A stretch of 64,000 bases of DNA from Roseomonas sp. E05 (GCF_030063475.1 NZ_JASIRT010000002.1:62001-126000); one strand, 5' to 3'. Numbered from the stretch's first letter, positions 26,502 to 35,706 are shown. Program-made: numbers and translations. The notes: a model not told the origin generated them from the letters alone.

Positions 26502-27442
26502 CGCTCGCCCAGCCGGGGGTCGAGCCAGCGCTGGGCGAGGTCGGCGGCGAGGGTGGCCAGCATGGTCACCAGCGCCACCAGCAGCAGTGCCAGCAGGGCC
26601 AGGTTGTAGTCATTGCCCATGACGGCGTCGTAGAGCAGCTTGCCCATGCCGGGGCGGGCGAAGACCGTCTCCGTCACCAATGCGCCGGAGACCAGGCTGC
26701 CGGCATCCAGCGCCAGCAAGGTCAGCAGCGGCACGGCGGCATTGGGCAAAGCGTGGCGCCAGAGCACCCGCGGCTCCGACCCGCCGCGCGCGCGGGCGCT
26801 GGTGATGTGCGGCCGCGCCAGCTCGGCGGTGAGGGCGGCGGTGGCGTGGCGCGCATAGGCCGCCATCTGGCCGAAGGCGATGGTCGTCACCGGCAGCACC
26901 AGGAAGGGCAGGGCGGAACCGCCCGGCTCCGGCGCACCGCCCGCCGGCAGCCAGCCCAGCCGCACGGCGAAGAGGATGATCAGCAGGATGCCAAGCCAGA
27001 AGGAGGGCACCGCCTGGGCCAGCAGCGTGGCGGCATCCACCAGCGGGGCCGCGCGCGGCTTCAGCGCCGCCAGCGCGCCGAGCGCGACGCCGATCGCCGC
27101 CGCCAGCACCACCGCCGAGCCGACCAGCGCAAGGGTGGAGCGCAGGGCCGGCCAGAGCACCGCCGTCACCGGCTGGGCGAAAAGGCGGGAATAGCCGAAC
27201 TCGCCGCGCAGCAGGCCGGCGCCCCAGGCGAGGTAGCGTTCCAGCAGCGGCTGGTCGAGCCCATGCAGCGCGCGCAGCCGGGCGATGTCCTCCGGCGTCA
27301 GGCGCGGGTCGGAGAAGAGGGCGAGCGAGACCGGGTCACCCGGCATCAGGCCGATGGCGAGCCAGGCGGCCAGCGAGAGCAGCAGCAGGGTCAGCGCGAT
27401 CTGCGGCAGCCGCAGCGCGGCCAGCCTCAGCGCGCCCGCCAT
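26498..27442 (-). CDS. Peptide-type ABC importer permease (DppB/OppB-like)
   Basis: 314-residue permease. The N-terminal helix LRLPQIALTLLLLSLAAWLAIGLMPGDP and the periplasmic segment LHGLDQPLLERYLAWGAGLLRGEFGYS are typical of DppB. The coupling loop reads ITSARARGGSEPRVLWRHALPNAAVPLLT, and the end matches ETVFARPGMGKLLYDAVMGNDYNL. ATG 27442 lies inside the end of the binding-protein gene (16-bp overlap); the longer frame to 27862 is rejected because it runs through that gene. It should pair with the DppC-like protein. Confidence 0.9.
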   Translation of the reverse strand: MAGALRLAALRLPQIALTLLLLSLAAWLAIGLMPGDPVSLALFSDPRLTPEDIARLRALHGLDQPLLERYLAWGAGLLRGEFGYSRLFAQPVTAVLWPALRSTLALVGSAVVLAAAIGVALGALAALKPRAAPLVDAATLLAQAVPSFWLGILLIILFAVRLGWLPAGGAPEPGGSALPFLVLPVTTIAFGQMAAYARHATAALTAELARPHITSARARGGSEPRVLWRHALPNAAVPLLTLLALDAGSLVSGALVTETVFARPGMGKLLYDAVMGNDYNLALLALLLVALVTMLATLAADLAQRWLDPRLGER

Positions 27443-29088
27443 TCCGTCACCCAGAGCGAGGAATAGTTCTGGTGGCCGGTGGGCGTCACGCCCTCCAGCC
27501 AGCGCGGCCAGATATGCGCGTCCGAACGGTGCCAGAGCGGCAGCACCGGCAGGTCCTCGGCGATGCGCCGCTGGAGGTCGAACCAGAGCGGCCTGCGCTT
27601 CTCCGCGTCCAGCGTGACGGGGATCTCCTCGATCAGCCGGTCCACCTCCGGGTTGCTGTAGCCGGTGTAGTTCTGGCCGGACCAGTTGCGCTCCAGGCGC
27701 GGGATCTCCTCGGAATGGAAGGTGGAACGCGGCACGTTCTCCGGGCTGCTGACCCAGGCGAACATCGCCAGGCCGGTGAAGCGGCGCCTCGTCACCGTCT
27801 CGCTGAAGAAGACCCGCGGCGGCTCGTTGCGGATGCGCGCCTCGATGCCCACCGCCCGCCACATGCCCGCCAGGATCTGCTGCACCTGCTCGCGTGCGCG
27901 GTTGCCGGCGGTGGTCATGAACTCCAGCGAGAGCTTCTCGCCGGCGGCGTTGCGGCGGATGCCATCCGGTCCCGGGCGCCAGCCGGCCTCGTCGAGGAGC
28001 CTCGCGGCGCGAGCGGGGTCGAAGGGGTATTTCGGCGTGTCCGGGTCGTACATGACGTCGCGCGGGTGCACGCCGCCTGCCGCCACCTCCTGCCGCCCCT
28101 CATAGAGCCGCGCCACGATCTGCGCCCGGTCGGCCGTCAGCAGCAGCGCCTGCCGCACGCGCCGGTCGGCGAGGACCGGATTGCCGAGCATCAGGTCGAT
28201 ATGCTCGTAGGTCAGGCCGGGGACGAAATCGAAGCGGAAGCGGTCGCCAGTGCGGCGTTGCAGGGCGATGGCCTGCTCCAGCGGCAGGCCCAGCTCGCCG
28301 GCGACCATGTCGAGCTGCCCGGCGAGAAGCTGCGCCTCCAGCGCCGCCGTGTTCTCCACCGCCCGCACCTGGATGCGGTTGAAGGCCGGCGCGGGGCCGG
28401 ACCAGTGCGCATTGCGCTCCAGCGTCACCCCGGCGCCGGGCTGCACGGCGCTGACGCGGTAGGGCCCGTTCCACAGCGCCGGGTTGGTGGTTTCCGTCTC
28501 GTAAGCCGAGCGGGTGCGGTAGTTGGCGCGGTCGGCCTCCCAGCGCGGCCGTTCGATGCGCGCCGGCAGCGGCTGGAACTGGCCGAGGCTGGCATAGTCG
28601 AAGGTCACCTTGTCGAAGCGCAGGGTGAAACGGTGCGGGTCGTCGCTCAGGAACTCGTAGGCCGAGCGGTAGAACTCGGCGGGGCCGAAGCCGGTCTCGA
28701 AGGCGCGGCCGGCCTCCCAGGCGAAGCGCAGGTCCTCGGCGGTGACGGGGGTGCCGTCGCCCCATGTCCAGTCCCTGCGGAGCCGCCAGGTGATGCGGAT
28801 GCCCGGCTTGCCGTCCGGCGTCCGCTCCAGCACGGCGTCGCCGTTCTCCAGGCTGGGCAGGCGCTCGCAGCCGATGCAGGCGAGCTTCCAGTCCGCGCCA
28901 TAGGCGGTGACGGGGTGCAGCGCGAAGCCCTCGATATAGGCCTTGGCCGCCATGTTCTCGATGTTGGGGTGGAAGTTCGCCGGATACTGGCTGAGGCCGA
29001 TGGTCAGGCTTTCATGCGCTCCCTGCGCCTGGACGGGCGCGGCAAGCGGGATGGCGGCGAGGGCGATGAGGAGGGAGCGGCGCAGCAT
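27427..29088 (-). CDS. Peptide-type ABC importer substrate-binding protein (SBP_bac_5)
   Basis: 553-residue periplasmic binding protein. A Sec signal peptide covers residues 1-22 (ending VQAQG). The family 5 signature region is TWRLRRDWTWGDGTPVTAEDLRFAWEAG. The domain continues through NPALWNGPYRVSAVQPGAGVTLERNAHW, the ligand-lining ADRAQIVARLYEG stretch and EAGWRPGPDGIRRNAAGEKLSLEF. It probably delivers a peptide, opine, nickel complex or similar small ligand to the two permeases downstream. Overlapping start/stop with the DppB gene indicates one operon. Confidence 0.92.
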   Translation of the reverse strand: MLRRSLLIALAAIPLAAPVQAQGAHESLTIGLSQYPANFHPNIENMAAKAYIEGFALHPVTAYGADWKLACIGCERLPSLENGDAVLERTPDGKPGIRITWRLRRDWTWGDGTPVTAEDLRFAWEAGRAFETGFGPAEFYRSAYEFLSDDPHRFTLRFDKVTFDYASLGQFQPLPARIERPRWEADRANYRTRSAYETETTNPALWNGPYRVSAVQPGAGVTLERNAHWSGPAPAFNRIQVRAVENTAALEAQLLAGQLDMVAGELGLPLEQAIALQRRTGDRFRFDFVPGLTYEHIDLMLGNPVLADRRVRQALLLTADRAQIVARLYEGRQEVAAGGVHPRDVMYDPDTPKYPFDPARAARLLDEAGWRPGPDGIRRNAAGEKLSLEFMTTAGNRAREQVQQILAGMWRAVGIEARIRNEPPRVFFSETVTRRRFTGLAMFAWVSSPENVPRSTFHSEEIPRLERNWSGQNYTGYSNPEVDRLIEEIPVTLDAEKRRPLWFDLQRRIAEDLPVLPLWHRSDAHIWPRWLEGVTPTGHQNYSSLWVTEWRAR

Positions 29089-29152
29089 CCGGCGATGATG
29101 CCGCCGGGCGCGCCCGCGCGGTAGGGCAAATGCGGCACCGGCGCGCCCCGCC

Positions 29153-30496
29153 TCATTCGAGGAGCAGGCTGCCGAGCATCCACAGGTTCAGCCCGACGAT
29201 CACCAGCGAGGCCGCCCAGCCGGTCACCAGCTGCCAGTTGGGCGTGACCAGCGCCCCGAGGCGCTGCCGGTCGCCGGCGAAGATCATCAGCGGAATGGCG
29301 GCGAAGGGCAGTTGCAGCGAGAGGACCACCTGCGACAGCACCAGCAGCTCCGCCGTGCCGCTCTCGCCGTAGAACCAGGTGACCAGCACCGCCGGCACCA
29401 CGGCGATCAGCCGCGTCACCAGCCGGCGCACCACCGGCCGCAGCCGGAGTCGGATGAAGCCCTCCATCACCACCTGGCCGGCGATGGTGGCGGTGACGGT
29501 GCTGTTCAGTCCGCAGGCCAGCAGCGAGACGGCGAAGAGGATGGGCGCCGCGGCACCGAGCAGCGGCGCCAGCAGGGCATGCGCCTGGCCGATCTCGGCC
29601 ACCTCGGTCTGCCCGCGCACATGGAAGGCGGCGGCGGCGGTGATCAGGATGGCGGAGTTGATCAGCAGCGCCAGCACCAGCGCCACGCTGCTGTCGATGC
29701 TGGCGAAGCGGATCGCCTCGCGCTTGCCCGCCTCGTCCTGTCGCGTGGCGCGGGACTGCACGAGGGCGGTGTGCAAATAGAGGTTGTGCGGCATCACCGT
29801 GGCGCCAAGGATGCCGAGCGCCAGGTAAAGCTCCGTCGGGTTGGTGACGATGGAGGTGGAGGGGAGATAGCCGCGCAGCACCTCGCCCCAGGCCGGATCG
29901 GCCAGCACCACTTGCGCCAGGAAGCAGCCGGCGATCAGCGCGATCAGCCCGATGACGAAGGCCTCCAGCCAGCGGATGCCTTTGTGCTGCAGCCACAGGA
30001 TCAGGAAGGCGTCGAGCACCGTCAGCAACACGCCCTCCAGCAGCGGCAGGCCGAACAGCAGTTGCAGGGCGATGGCGGTGCCGATCACCTCGGCAAGGTC
30101 GGTGGCGACGATCGCCGCCTCGGCCAGGAGCCAGAGCGGGATGGCGGCGCTGCGGGGGAAGCGCTCGCGGCAGAGCTGGGCGAGGTCGCGCCCGGTGGCG
30201 ATGCCGATGCGCGCGCAGATCGCCTGCAGCAGCATGGCGATCAGCGAGGAGAGCAGGGCAACGACCAGCAGCTTGTAGCCGAAGGCCGAGCCGCCGGCGA
30301 TGGCGGTCGCCCAGTTGCCCGGATCCATGTAGCCGACCGCGATGAGGTAGCCGGGGCCGACGAAGGCCAGCAGGCGGCGCAGCCAGTGCCCGCCGCGTGG
30401 CACGGCGACGCTCTGGTGGATCTCGGCCAGGCTCGGCGGGAGGTGGTCGGCAGTCCGGGCGCGAGCGGTGCCGGCTTCAACGGAGCAGTCGTTCAT
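29153..30496 (-). CDS. mntH: Nramp family Mn2+/Fe2+ transporter
   Basis: 447-residue proton-coupled divalent metal importer with about 11 transmembrane helices. The metal-site motif DPGN lies in [23 protein letters not shown], and the second signature is [18 protein letters not shown] (Met-Pro-His). The start ATG 30496 has AGAAGG about 9 nt upstream. A perfect 16-bp palindrome at 30528-30543 lies in the promoter zone, suggesting metal-dependent repression. Confidence 0.93.
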   Translation of the reverse strand: MNDCSVEAGTARARTADHLPPSLAEIHQSVAVPRGGHWLRRLLAFVGPGYLIAVGYMDPGNWATAIAGGSAFGYKLLVVALLSSLIAMLLQAICARIGIATGRDLAQLCRERFPRSAAIPLWLLAEAAIVATDLAEVIGTAIALQLLFGLPLLEGVLLTVLDAFLILWLQHKGIRWLEAFVIGLIALIAGCFLAQVVLADPAWGEVLRGYLPSTSIVTNPTELYLALGILGATVMPHNLYLHTALVQSRATRQDEAGKREAIRFASIDSSVALVLALLINSAILITAAAAFHVRGQTEVAEIGQAHALLAPLLGAAAPILFAVSLLACGLNSTVTATIAGQVVMEGFIRLRLRPVVRRLVTRLIAVVPAVLVTWFYGESGTAELLVLSQVVLSLQLPFAAIPLMIFAGDRQRLGALVTPNWQLVTGWAASLVIVGLNLWMLGSLLLE

Positions 30497-30527
30497 CGGG
30501 CATCCTTCTCTTGCCCGCCATGAAACC

Positions 30528-30543
30528 TGTAGCCTTGGCTACA
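30528..30543. promoter_or_regulatory. Perfect palindrome in the mntH promoter, candidate metalloregulator operator
   Basis: TGTAGCC-TT-GGCTACA lies 32 bp upstream of the mntH start codon. The TAGCC/GGCTA core recalls DtxR-family MntR-type sites; the assignment to MntR is inference, as no regulator gene is nearby. Confidence 0.55.
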
Positions 30544-30645
30544 TTCAAGGGGGAATCCGCCCCAACCGAAAAAGGCAGCGCCCCGCCGCGCCTGGCGCGG
30601 AGGAGCGCCGCCCTCGGAATAGTCCGTGCCGGTGCGCGGCCGCGC

Positions 30646-31371
30646 TTAGCCGGCGCTGGCCTTGTACTGTTCGGCTTCCTCCAGGCTGCCGACGCCGCCG
30701 CGCTCACGGCTCCAGCTGACCGGGTCCTCCAGGAACTTCCGCACTTCCTTGAGGGCGGCTTCGGAGAAGTAGGGGCGCTCGCGGCAGACCTCCAGCACGT
30801 CCCACCAGGTGGCGAGATGCAGCAGGTTCAGGTTCATCGCCTTCAGCTTGTCCTGTCCGCCGGGGAAGACGCCGTAGTAGAAGACCACGAAGGTGTCGTC
30901 GCAGATGGCGCCGGCATCGCGCAGGGCCTGGGCGAAGCGGATCTTGCTGCCGCCATCGGTGGTCAGGTCCTCCACCAGCAGGGTGCGCTTGCCCTCGGGC
31001 ACGTCGCCCTCGATCTGCGCGTTGCGGCCGAAGCCCTTCGGCTTCTTCCGGACATAGGACATCGGCGCCATCATGCGGTCGGCGATCCAGGCGGCGTAGG
31101 GAATGCCGGCCGTCTCGCCGCCGGCGATCGCCTCGATCGTCTCGTAGCCGATGTGGCGGCCGATCTTCTCCACCGCGAGCTCGCAGATACGGTTGCGGGC
31201 ACGCGGGAAGAAGATGATCTTGCGACAGTCGATGTAGACGGGGCTCTTCCAGCCCGAGGTGAAGGTGTAAGGCTCCTCCGGCCGGAAGTTGACGGCCTTG
31301 ATTTCCAGGAGGATGCGGGCGGTGGTCAGCGCGGCGTCGCGATCCCAGTCGGAAGCGTGCGTCGAGGGCAT
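30646..31371 (-). CDS. pyrE: Orotate phosphoribosyltransferase
   Basis: 241-residue enzyme forming OMP from orotate and PRPP in pyrimidine synthesis. The family start ALTTARILLEIKAVNFRPEEPYTFTSGWKSPVYIDCRKI contains the orotate-binding TSG and the Arg of DCRKI. The PRPP loop is GKRTLLVEDLTTDGGSKIRFAQAL. Start ATG 31371 (MPSTHASDWDRDAAL) has AGGAG about 8 nt upstream; the open frame extends to 32388 through the opposite gene and is rejected. It is somewhat longer than E. coli PyrE because of a C-terminal extension of about 30 residues (EEAEQYKASAG end). Divergent from the ELM1 gene with only 51 bp between. Confidence 0.95.
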   Translation of the reverse strand: MPSTHASDWDRDAALTTARILLEIKAVNFRPEEPYTFTSGWKSPVYIDCRKIIFFPRARNRICELAVEKIGRHIGYETIEAIAGGETAGIPYAAWIADRMMAPMSYVRKKPKGFGRNAQIEGDVPEGKRTLLVEDLTTDGGSKIRFAQALRDAGAICDDTFVVFYYGVFPGGQDKLKAMNLNLLHLATWWDVLEVCRERPYFSEAALKEVRKFLEDPVSWSRERGGVGSLEEAEQYKASAG

Positions 31372-31422
31372 GGCGGAAGCTCCTTTTGGGGCGGTTCGTA
31401 ACCCTCGCGGGGCGGCGCGTCC

Positions 31423-32352
31423 ATGACGGATGAGAGCAAGGTCTGGGTGCTGGCCGATCCGCGCGCCGGCACCGCCGCGCAGGCGCTGGGCATCGCCGAG
31501 CGGCTGGAGGTGCCGTTCCGCACGGTCCCGCTGGCCTGGAGCGGCCTGGCGAGAATACCCTGGCCCTGGCCGACCCTGGCCGGGCTGACCCCCGAGGCGC
31601 AGGCGCAGCTCACGCCGCCCTGGCCGCGGCTGGTGCTTTCCGCAGGGCGCCGCTCCGCCCCGGTGGCACGCTGGCTGCGGCAGCGCGGGGCGCGCGCGGT
31701 GCATGCCATGCGGCCTGGGCTCGGCGCGAAGGGCTTCGACCTGCTGGTGATCGGCCAGCACGATGCGCCGGCGGCGGTGCCGGGCATCCTGCCGATCCTC
31801 GGCGCCACGCACCGCATGAGTCCGGAGCGGCTGGCGGCGGCGCGCGCCGAATGGGCCGGACTCGCGGCGCTGCCCAGCCCCCGCGTGGCGCTGCTGCTGG
31901 GCGGCCAGGTGCGCGGGGAGGGGATGGAGCCGGCGGTTGCCGCTGAACTGGCCCGGCAGGCCGCTGGTTTCGGCGGCAGTGTGCTGGCCAGCACCTCCCG
32001 CCGCACCGGAGCCGGCGCGCGGGAGGCCGTGGCGACGGTGCTGCAAGGCGTGCCGCACCGCCTCTTCGGCTGGGGGGATGCGGGGCCGAACCCCTATGCC
32101 GGCTTCCTGGCCTGGGCGGATGCGGTGGTCGTCACGGGCGACTCCGTCTCCATGCTCAGCGAGGCCCTGGCCACGGCGGCGCCGCTGTTCATCGCCGAAA
32201 CCACCGAGGCGCCGCGCCACCGGCGGCTTTGGCGCAGCCTCTACGCCGCCGGGCAGGCGCGGCCCTTCGTCGCCCCCGCGCTTTTCGCGCGCGCGCCGCT
32301 GGATGAGCCGGCGCGCGTCGCGCGGGAGATCCGTTCGCGCGGATGGGTGTGA
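31423..32352 (+). CDS. Mitochondrial fission ELM1 family (DUF1022) protein
   Basis: 309-residue protein with a glycosyltransferase-B-like Rossmann layout. KVWVLADPRAGTAAQALGIAERL and the nucleotide-sugar-like end VVTGDSVSMLSEALATAAPLFIAE are the family signatures. In plants ELM1 recruits dynamin for mitochondrial division; bacterial members may be glycosyltransferases acting at the envelope (inference). The stop codon TGA runs directly into the A-run of the 129-bp dispersed repeat. Confidence 0.85.
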   Translation: MTDESKVWVLADPRAGTAAQALGIAERLEVPFRTVPLAWSGLARIPWPWPTLAGLTPEAQAQLTPPWPRLVLSAGRRSAPVARWLRQRGARAVHAMRPGLGAKGFDLLVIGQHDAPAAVPGILPILGATHRMSPERLAAARAEWAGLAALPSPRVALLLGGQVRGEGMEPAVAAELARQAAGFGGSVLASTSRRTGAGAREAVATVLQGVPHRLFGWGDAGPNPYAGFLAWADAVVVTGDSVSMLSEALATAAPLFIAETTEAPRHRRLWRSLYAAGQARPFVAPALFARAPLDEPARVAREIRSRGWV

Positions 32353-32481
32353 AAAAGCCCGGGAGAAGGAATTCCCCGGCCCCCCCATCTTCCTTCTTCT
32401 CGTTTCCCGCGCGGGTGGCGGGCCCCGCCGCCAACCGGCAGAAAAAAGAAGGGGGTTCGGGGGAATTCATTCCCCCGACCT
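32353..32481 (+). repeat. 129-bp REPIN-like dispersed repeat, copy 1
   Basis: Starts right after the ELM1-gene stop. The left palindrome is CCGGGAGAA-GGAA-TTCCCCGG at about 32359-32379 and the right palindrome GGGGGAAT-TC-ATTCCCCC at 32459-32476. The reverse complement of the right core (GGGGGAATGAATTCCCCC) matches the left core in copy 2 (GGGGGAAGGAATTCCCCC) at 17 of 18 positions, so the ends are terminal inverted repeats that are each palindromic. The spacer ends in a 35-bp block identical to copy 2 at 39596-39724. The same length in both copies supports a discrete mobile unit. Confidence 0.7.
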
Positions 32482-32544
32482 GCTTGCCCTGGGCCGAGGC
32501 TGCCGCCACCCTCCGTGGGTTACGCGCCTTGGAGGAAGCCCCGC

Positions 32545-33618
32545 ATGTCCCGCTCCTATCGAATCGCCGTGGTGCCCGGAGATGGCATCGGCAAGGAAAC
32601 CGTGCCCGAAGGGCTGCGGGTGCTGGATGCCGCCGCGCGCCGCTTCGGCTTCGATCTCAAGCTGTCGCACTACGACTGGTCCTGCGAGACCTACCAGAAG
32701 ACCGGCCGGATGATGCCGGAGGACGGCATCGACCAGCTGCGCGACAGCGACAGCGTCTTCCTGGGCGCCGTGGGCTGGCCCGGCGTGCCGGACCATGTCT
32801 CGCTCTGGGGCCTGCTGATCCCGATCCGGCGCGAGTTCGACCAGTATATCAGCCTGCGCCCCTGCAAGCTGATGCCCGGCGCCAAGACGCCGCTCGCCAA
32901 CCGCACGCCGGCCGAGATCGACTTCTACGTGGTGCGCGAGAATACCGAGGGCGAGTATTCCTCCGCCGGCGGCAAGATGTTCGCGGGCACCGAGCGCGAA
33001 TTCGTCATGCAGGAGAGCGTCTTCACCCGCAAAGGCGTGGACCGCGTGCTGAAATACGCCTTCGAGCTGGCACAGACGCGGCCACGCAAGAAGCTGACCA
33101 GCGCCACCAAGTCCAACGGCATCACCTTCACCATGCCCTACTGGGACGAGCGCTTCGCGGCGATGGCGAAGAACTACCCGCAGGTCACCACCGATCAGTT
33201 CCACATCGACATCCTCTGCGCGCAGTTCGTGCAGCACCCGGACTGGTTCGACGTGGTGGTGGGCTCCAACCTGTTCGGCGACATTCTCTCCGATCTCGGC
33301 CCTGCGGTGGCTGGCTCGATCGGCATCGCGCCCTCGGCCAACATCAATCCGGAGAAGGCGCATCCCTCGATGTTCGAGCCGGTGCATGGCAGCGCGCCGG
33401 ACATCGCCGGCAAGCACATCTGCAACCCGATCGGCCAGATCTGGTCCGGCGCGATGATGCTGGAGCATCTCGGCGAGAAGGACGCCGCCGACTGCATCGT
33501 CCGCTGCATCGAGAAGCTGCTGGCGGAAGGTGGCCCTCGCACCCGCGACATGGGCGGGCAGGCCGGTACGGCGGATGTCGGCAAAGCTCTCGCCGAGGCG
33601 GTCGCGGCGGGCGGGTGA
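32545..33618 (+). CDS. Tartrate dehydrogenase/decarboxylase family enzyme
   Basis: 357-residue NAD- and divalent-metal-dependent beta-decarboxylating dehydrogenase related to isopropylmalate and isocitrate dehydrogenases. RIAVVPGDGIGKETVPEGLRVL opens the protein; VVRENTEGEYSSAGG and the metal-site region CAQFVQHPDWFDVVVGSNLFGDILSDLGPA follow, then the FEPVHGSAPDIAGKHICNPIGQIWSGAMML signature. The LWGLLIPIRREFDQYISLRPCKL segment fits the tartrate/D-malate dehydrogenase branch rather than LeuB. Start ATG 32545 has GGAGG 9 nt before it. The repeat element lies just upstream. Confidence 0.88.
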   Translation: MSRSYRIAVVPGDGIGKETVPEGLRVLDAAARRFGFDLKLSHYDWSCETYQKTGRMMPEDGIDQLRDSDSVFLGAVGWPGVPDHVSLWGLLIPIRREFDQYISLRPCKLMPGAKTPLANRTPAEIDFYVVRENTEGEYSSAGGKMFAGTEREFVMQESVFTRKGVDRVLKYAFELAQTRPRKKLTSATKSNGITFTMPYWDERFAAMAKNYPQVTTDQFHIDILCAQFVQHPDWFDVVVGSNLFGDILSDLGPAVAGSIGIAPSANINPEKAHPSMFEPVHGSAPDIAGKHICNPIGQIWSGAMMLEHLGEKDAADCIVRCIEKLLAEGGPRTRDMGGQAGTADVGKALAEAVAAGG

Positions 33619-33717
33619 CGCAGAGGAAACTTGAACGCCCGTTCAGATGAGCCTATAAAAACTGTCAGACAAGTTGCGAGTGATTCTCATCTCTCTCGCG
33701 ACTGCAGGAGGATGCTG

Positions 33718-33957
33718 ATGGGCATTGACTTCAGCCACATCACACGCCGTTGCGAGCGAGCGGTGGTGACCGCGTACCGGGAGCTGCGCGAAACGGGGAA
33801 TGACGACCTGTCGTCCTTCCGCGCCTGCACGGCTCTCTACCGGATCCATCATCCCGAATCCTCGGTCAGCGAGGCGCGGCGTCTGGTGTCGGAATGGATC
33901 GACCATCACATCGTCCGCGGCGAGACCGGCCCGACCGACGGCTGCGACTGCCCCTGA
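33718..33957 (+). CDS. Small hypothetical protein with C-terminal CDC motif
   Basis: 79 residues, not recognised. MGIDFSHITRRCERAVVTAYRELRETGNDDLSSFRACTALYRIHHPESSVSEARRLVSEWIDHH is predicted helical and carries Cys residues near the start and middle; the end is TGPTDGCDCP. The Shine-Dalgarno AGGAGG at 33706-33711 is perfectly spaced for ATG 33718 (6 nt), and a strong terminator follows, so this is a stand-alone, probably well-translated gene. The paired terminal cysteines could bind metal (inference). The upstream part of the open frame from 33631 is rejected. Confidence 0.7.
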   Translation: MGIDFSHITRRCERAVVTAYRELRETGNDDLSSFRACTALYRIHHPESSVSEARRLVSEWIDHHIVRGETGPTDGCDCP

Positions 33958-33983
33958 GCTGAACGGTTCGGGCTGAGCGTTTC

Positions 33984-34014
33984 AGGCCTGGAAGGGCGCC
34001 CTTCCAGGCCTTTT
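33984..34014 (+). terminator. Strong intrinsic terminator
   Basis: AGGCCTGGAAGG-GCGC-CCTTCCAGGCCT is a perfect 12-bp stem followed by TTT. It lies between the convergent small-protein gene and ggt and probably serves both; the 5' side also offers A residues for the minus strand. Confidence 0.85.
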
Positions 34015-34020
34015 CTGCGT

Positions 34021-35706
34021 TCAGCGCCGGATAAGATCCGGGTTGAAGCGGACATCCGGCCGCGCCAGACCGCCGGAGATGCCGACCGGCGTGCCATCGG
34101 CGCGCCAGCAGGCGGCGCCTTCCAGCATTCCGTCGGCATGGAACCGGACGGCACCCATGCCGCCGCCGATATGCTTCACCCGCTGCACGCGATGGCCGAG
34201 TGCCGAGAGCTTTGCATCGACGTCGGCGGCGATGGTCGGCTCCAGCTCCAGCGTATGGCCGTTGGTCCAGATGCGCGGCGCCTCCACGGCATCCTGCAGG
34301 TCCATGCCGTGGTCGATCAGGTTGATCACCGCCTGCATGGCCGAGCCGAAGATGCGCAACCCGCCCGGCAGGCCCAGGGCGAAGGCCGGCTTGCCGTCCT
34401 TCCGCACGATGGTGGGCGCCATGGACGTGAAGACCCGCTTGCCCGGCGCGACGGAGAGCGCCTTGCCCGGGTGCGGATCGAAGTTGAACATGTAGTTGTT
34501 GGCGATCAGCCCGGTGCCGGGAATGCTGAAGCGGGCGCCGAACAGGCTGTTGATGGTCTGCGTGGTGGCGACGATGTTGCCGGCCGAATCCGCCACCGTG
34601 ACATGGGTGGTGTTGGCCGACTCCGCCGGCGGGATGCCCGGCGCCCAGTCCTGCGCCGCGTCGCGCCTCAGCAGGGTGCGGCGCTCGGCGGCGTAGTCCT
34701 TGCTGGTGAGCTTCTCCACGGGGACGTTGATGAAAGCCGGGTCGGCGGTGGCCACGGCGCGGTCGGCGAAGGCCATCTTCAGCGCCTCGGCCAGCAGGTG
34801 CACCGTCTCGGCGCTGCCGGATCCGAGCGCCGCCAGGTCGAAGCCCTCCAGCAGGTTCAGCATCTGCGTCATATGCACGCCGGAGGAGGAGGGCGGCGGC
34901 GGCGCCAGCACCTCGAAGCCGCGGTAGTGGCCGACCACCGGCTCCCGCTCGGCGACGCTGTAGCCCTCCAGGTCGCCGGTGCCGATCAGCCCGCCGGTGG
35001 CGGCCATATGGGCCGCCAGCGCGCGACCCAGTTCACCGCCATAGAGGGCGGTCGGACCCTGTTCGGCGATCAGGCGCAGCGACTCGGCCAGCACGGGCTG
35101 GCGCAGCAGCGTGCCGACGGCCGGCGGAGCGCCATCAGGCAGGAAGGTGGCGGCGAGGCCGGGGTCCTGCGCGAGATCCGCCGCCGCATCCAGGATGGCG
35201 CCGGTCAGGTAGGCGGTGACGCGGAAGCCCTCGGCGGCGGCGCGGATCGCGGGGCGCAGCACCTCGTCGAGCGGCAGGCTGCCGTGCTCGGCCAGGGCCT
35301 TGCACCATCCGGCCAGCGCGCCCGGCACGGCCATGGCCAGCGCACCCACCGCATTCTCGCGGCCTTCCGTCTCCTGGTAGTCCGGCAGGCTGTCGGAAAG
35401 GGTGCGGTACATGTCCGGCCGCGCCGCCGCGGGGGCGGTGGAGAGCCCGTCCAGCACGAGGTGCCGGCCATCGGCGAGGCGCAGATGCGCCACCCCACCG
35501 CCGAGCGGGCCGACCATCATCGGCTCCACCACCGTCAGGGTGAACAGCGCGGCGATGGCGGCGTCGATGGCGTTGCCGCCGGCCAGCAGCATCTCCGCCC
35601 CCGCCGCCGAGGCGACGGGGTGGTTGGTCACCACCATGCCCTTGCTGGCCAGCGCCGGGCGCTTCTCGCAGGCGAAGGGACTGCCGGCGCGGTTTTTCCA
35701 GCTCAT
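34021..35706 (-). CDS. ggt: Gamma-glutamyltransferase family protein
   Basis: 561-residue N-terminal-nucleophile hydrolase that cleaves or transfers gamma-glutamyl groups from glutathione or gamma-glutamyl compounds. The N-terminal block GMVVTNHPVASAAGAEMLLAGGNAIDAAIAALFTLTVVEP is diagnostic. The autoprocessing site is in ESANTTHVTVADSAGNIVATT, with Thr as the new N-terminus of the small subunit. The loop ALGLPGGLRIFGSAMQAVINLIDHGM matches the Gly-Gly oxyanion region. No signal peptide is visible, so it may act in the cytoplasm, unlike E. coli Ggt. The start overlaps the amidotransferase gene (ATGA). Confidence 0.88.
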   Translation of the reverse strand: MSWKNRAGSPFACEKRPALASKGMVVTNHPVASAAGAEMLLAGGNAIDAAIAALFTLTVVEPMMVGPLGGGVAHLRLADGRHLVLDGLSTAPAAARPDMYRTLSDSLPDYQETEGRENAVGALAMAVPGALAGWCKALAEHGSLPLDEVLRPAIRAAAEGFRVTAYLTGAILDAAADLAQDPGLAATFLPDGAPPAVGTLLRQPVLAESLRLIAEQGPTALYGGELGRALAAHMAATGGLIGTGDLEGYSVAEREPVVGHYRGFEVLAPPPPSSSGVHMTQMLNLLEGFDLAALGSGSAETVHLLAEALKMAFADRAVATADPAFINVPVEKLTSKDYAAERRTLLRRDAAQDWAPGIPPAESANTTHVTVADSAGNIVATTQTINSLFGARFSIPGTGLIANNYMFNFDPHPGKALSVAPGKRVFTSMAPTIVRKDGKPAFALGLPGGLRIFGSAMQAVINLIDHGMDLQDAVEAPRIWTNGHTLELEPTIAADVDAKLSALGHRVQRVKHIGGGMGAVRFHADGMLEGAACWRADGTPVGISGGLARPDVRFNPDLIRR

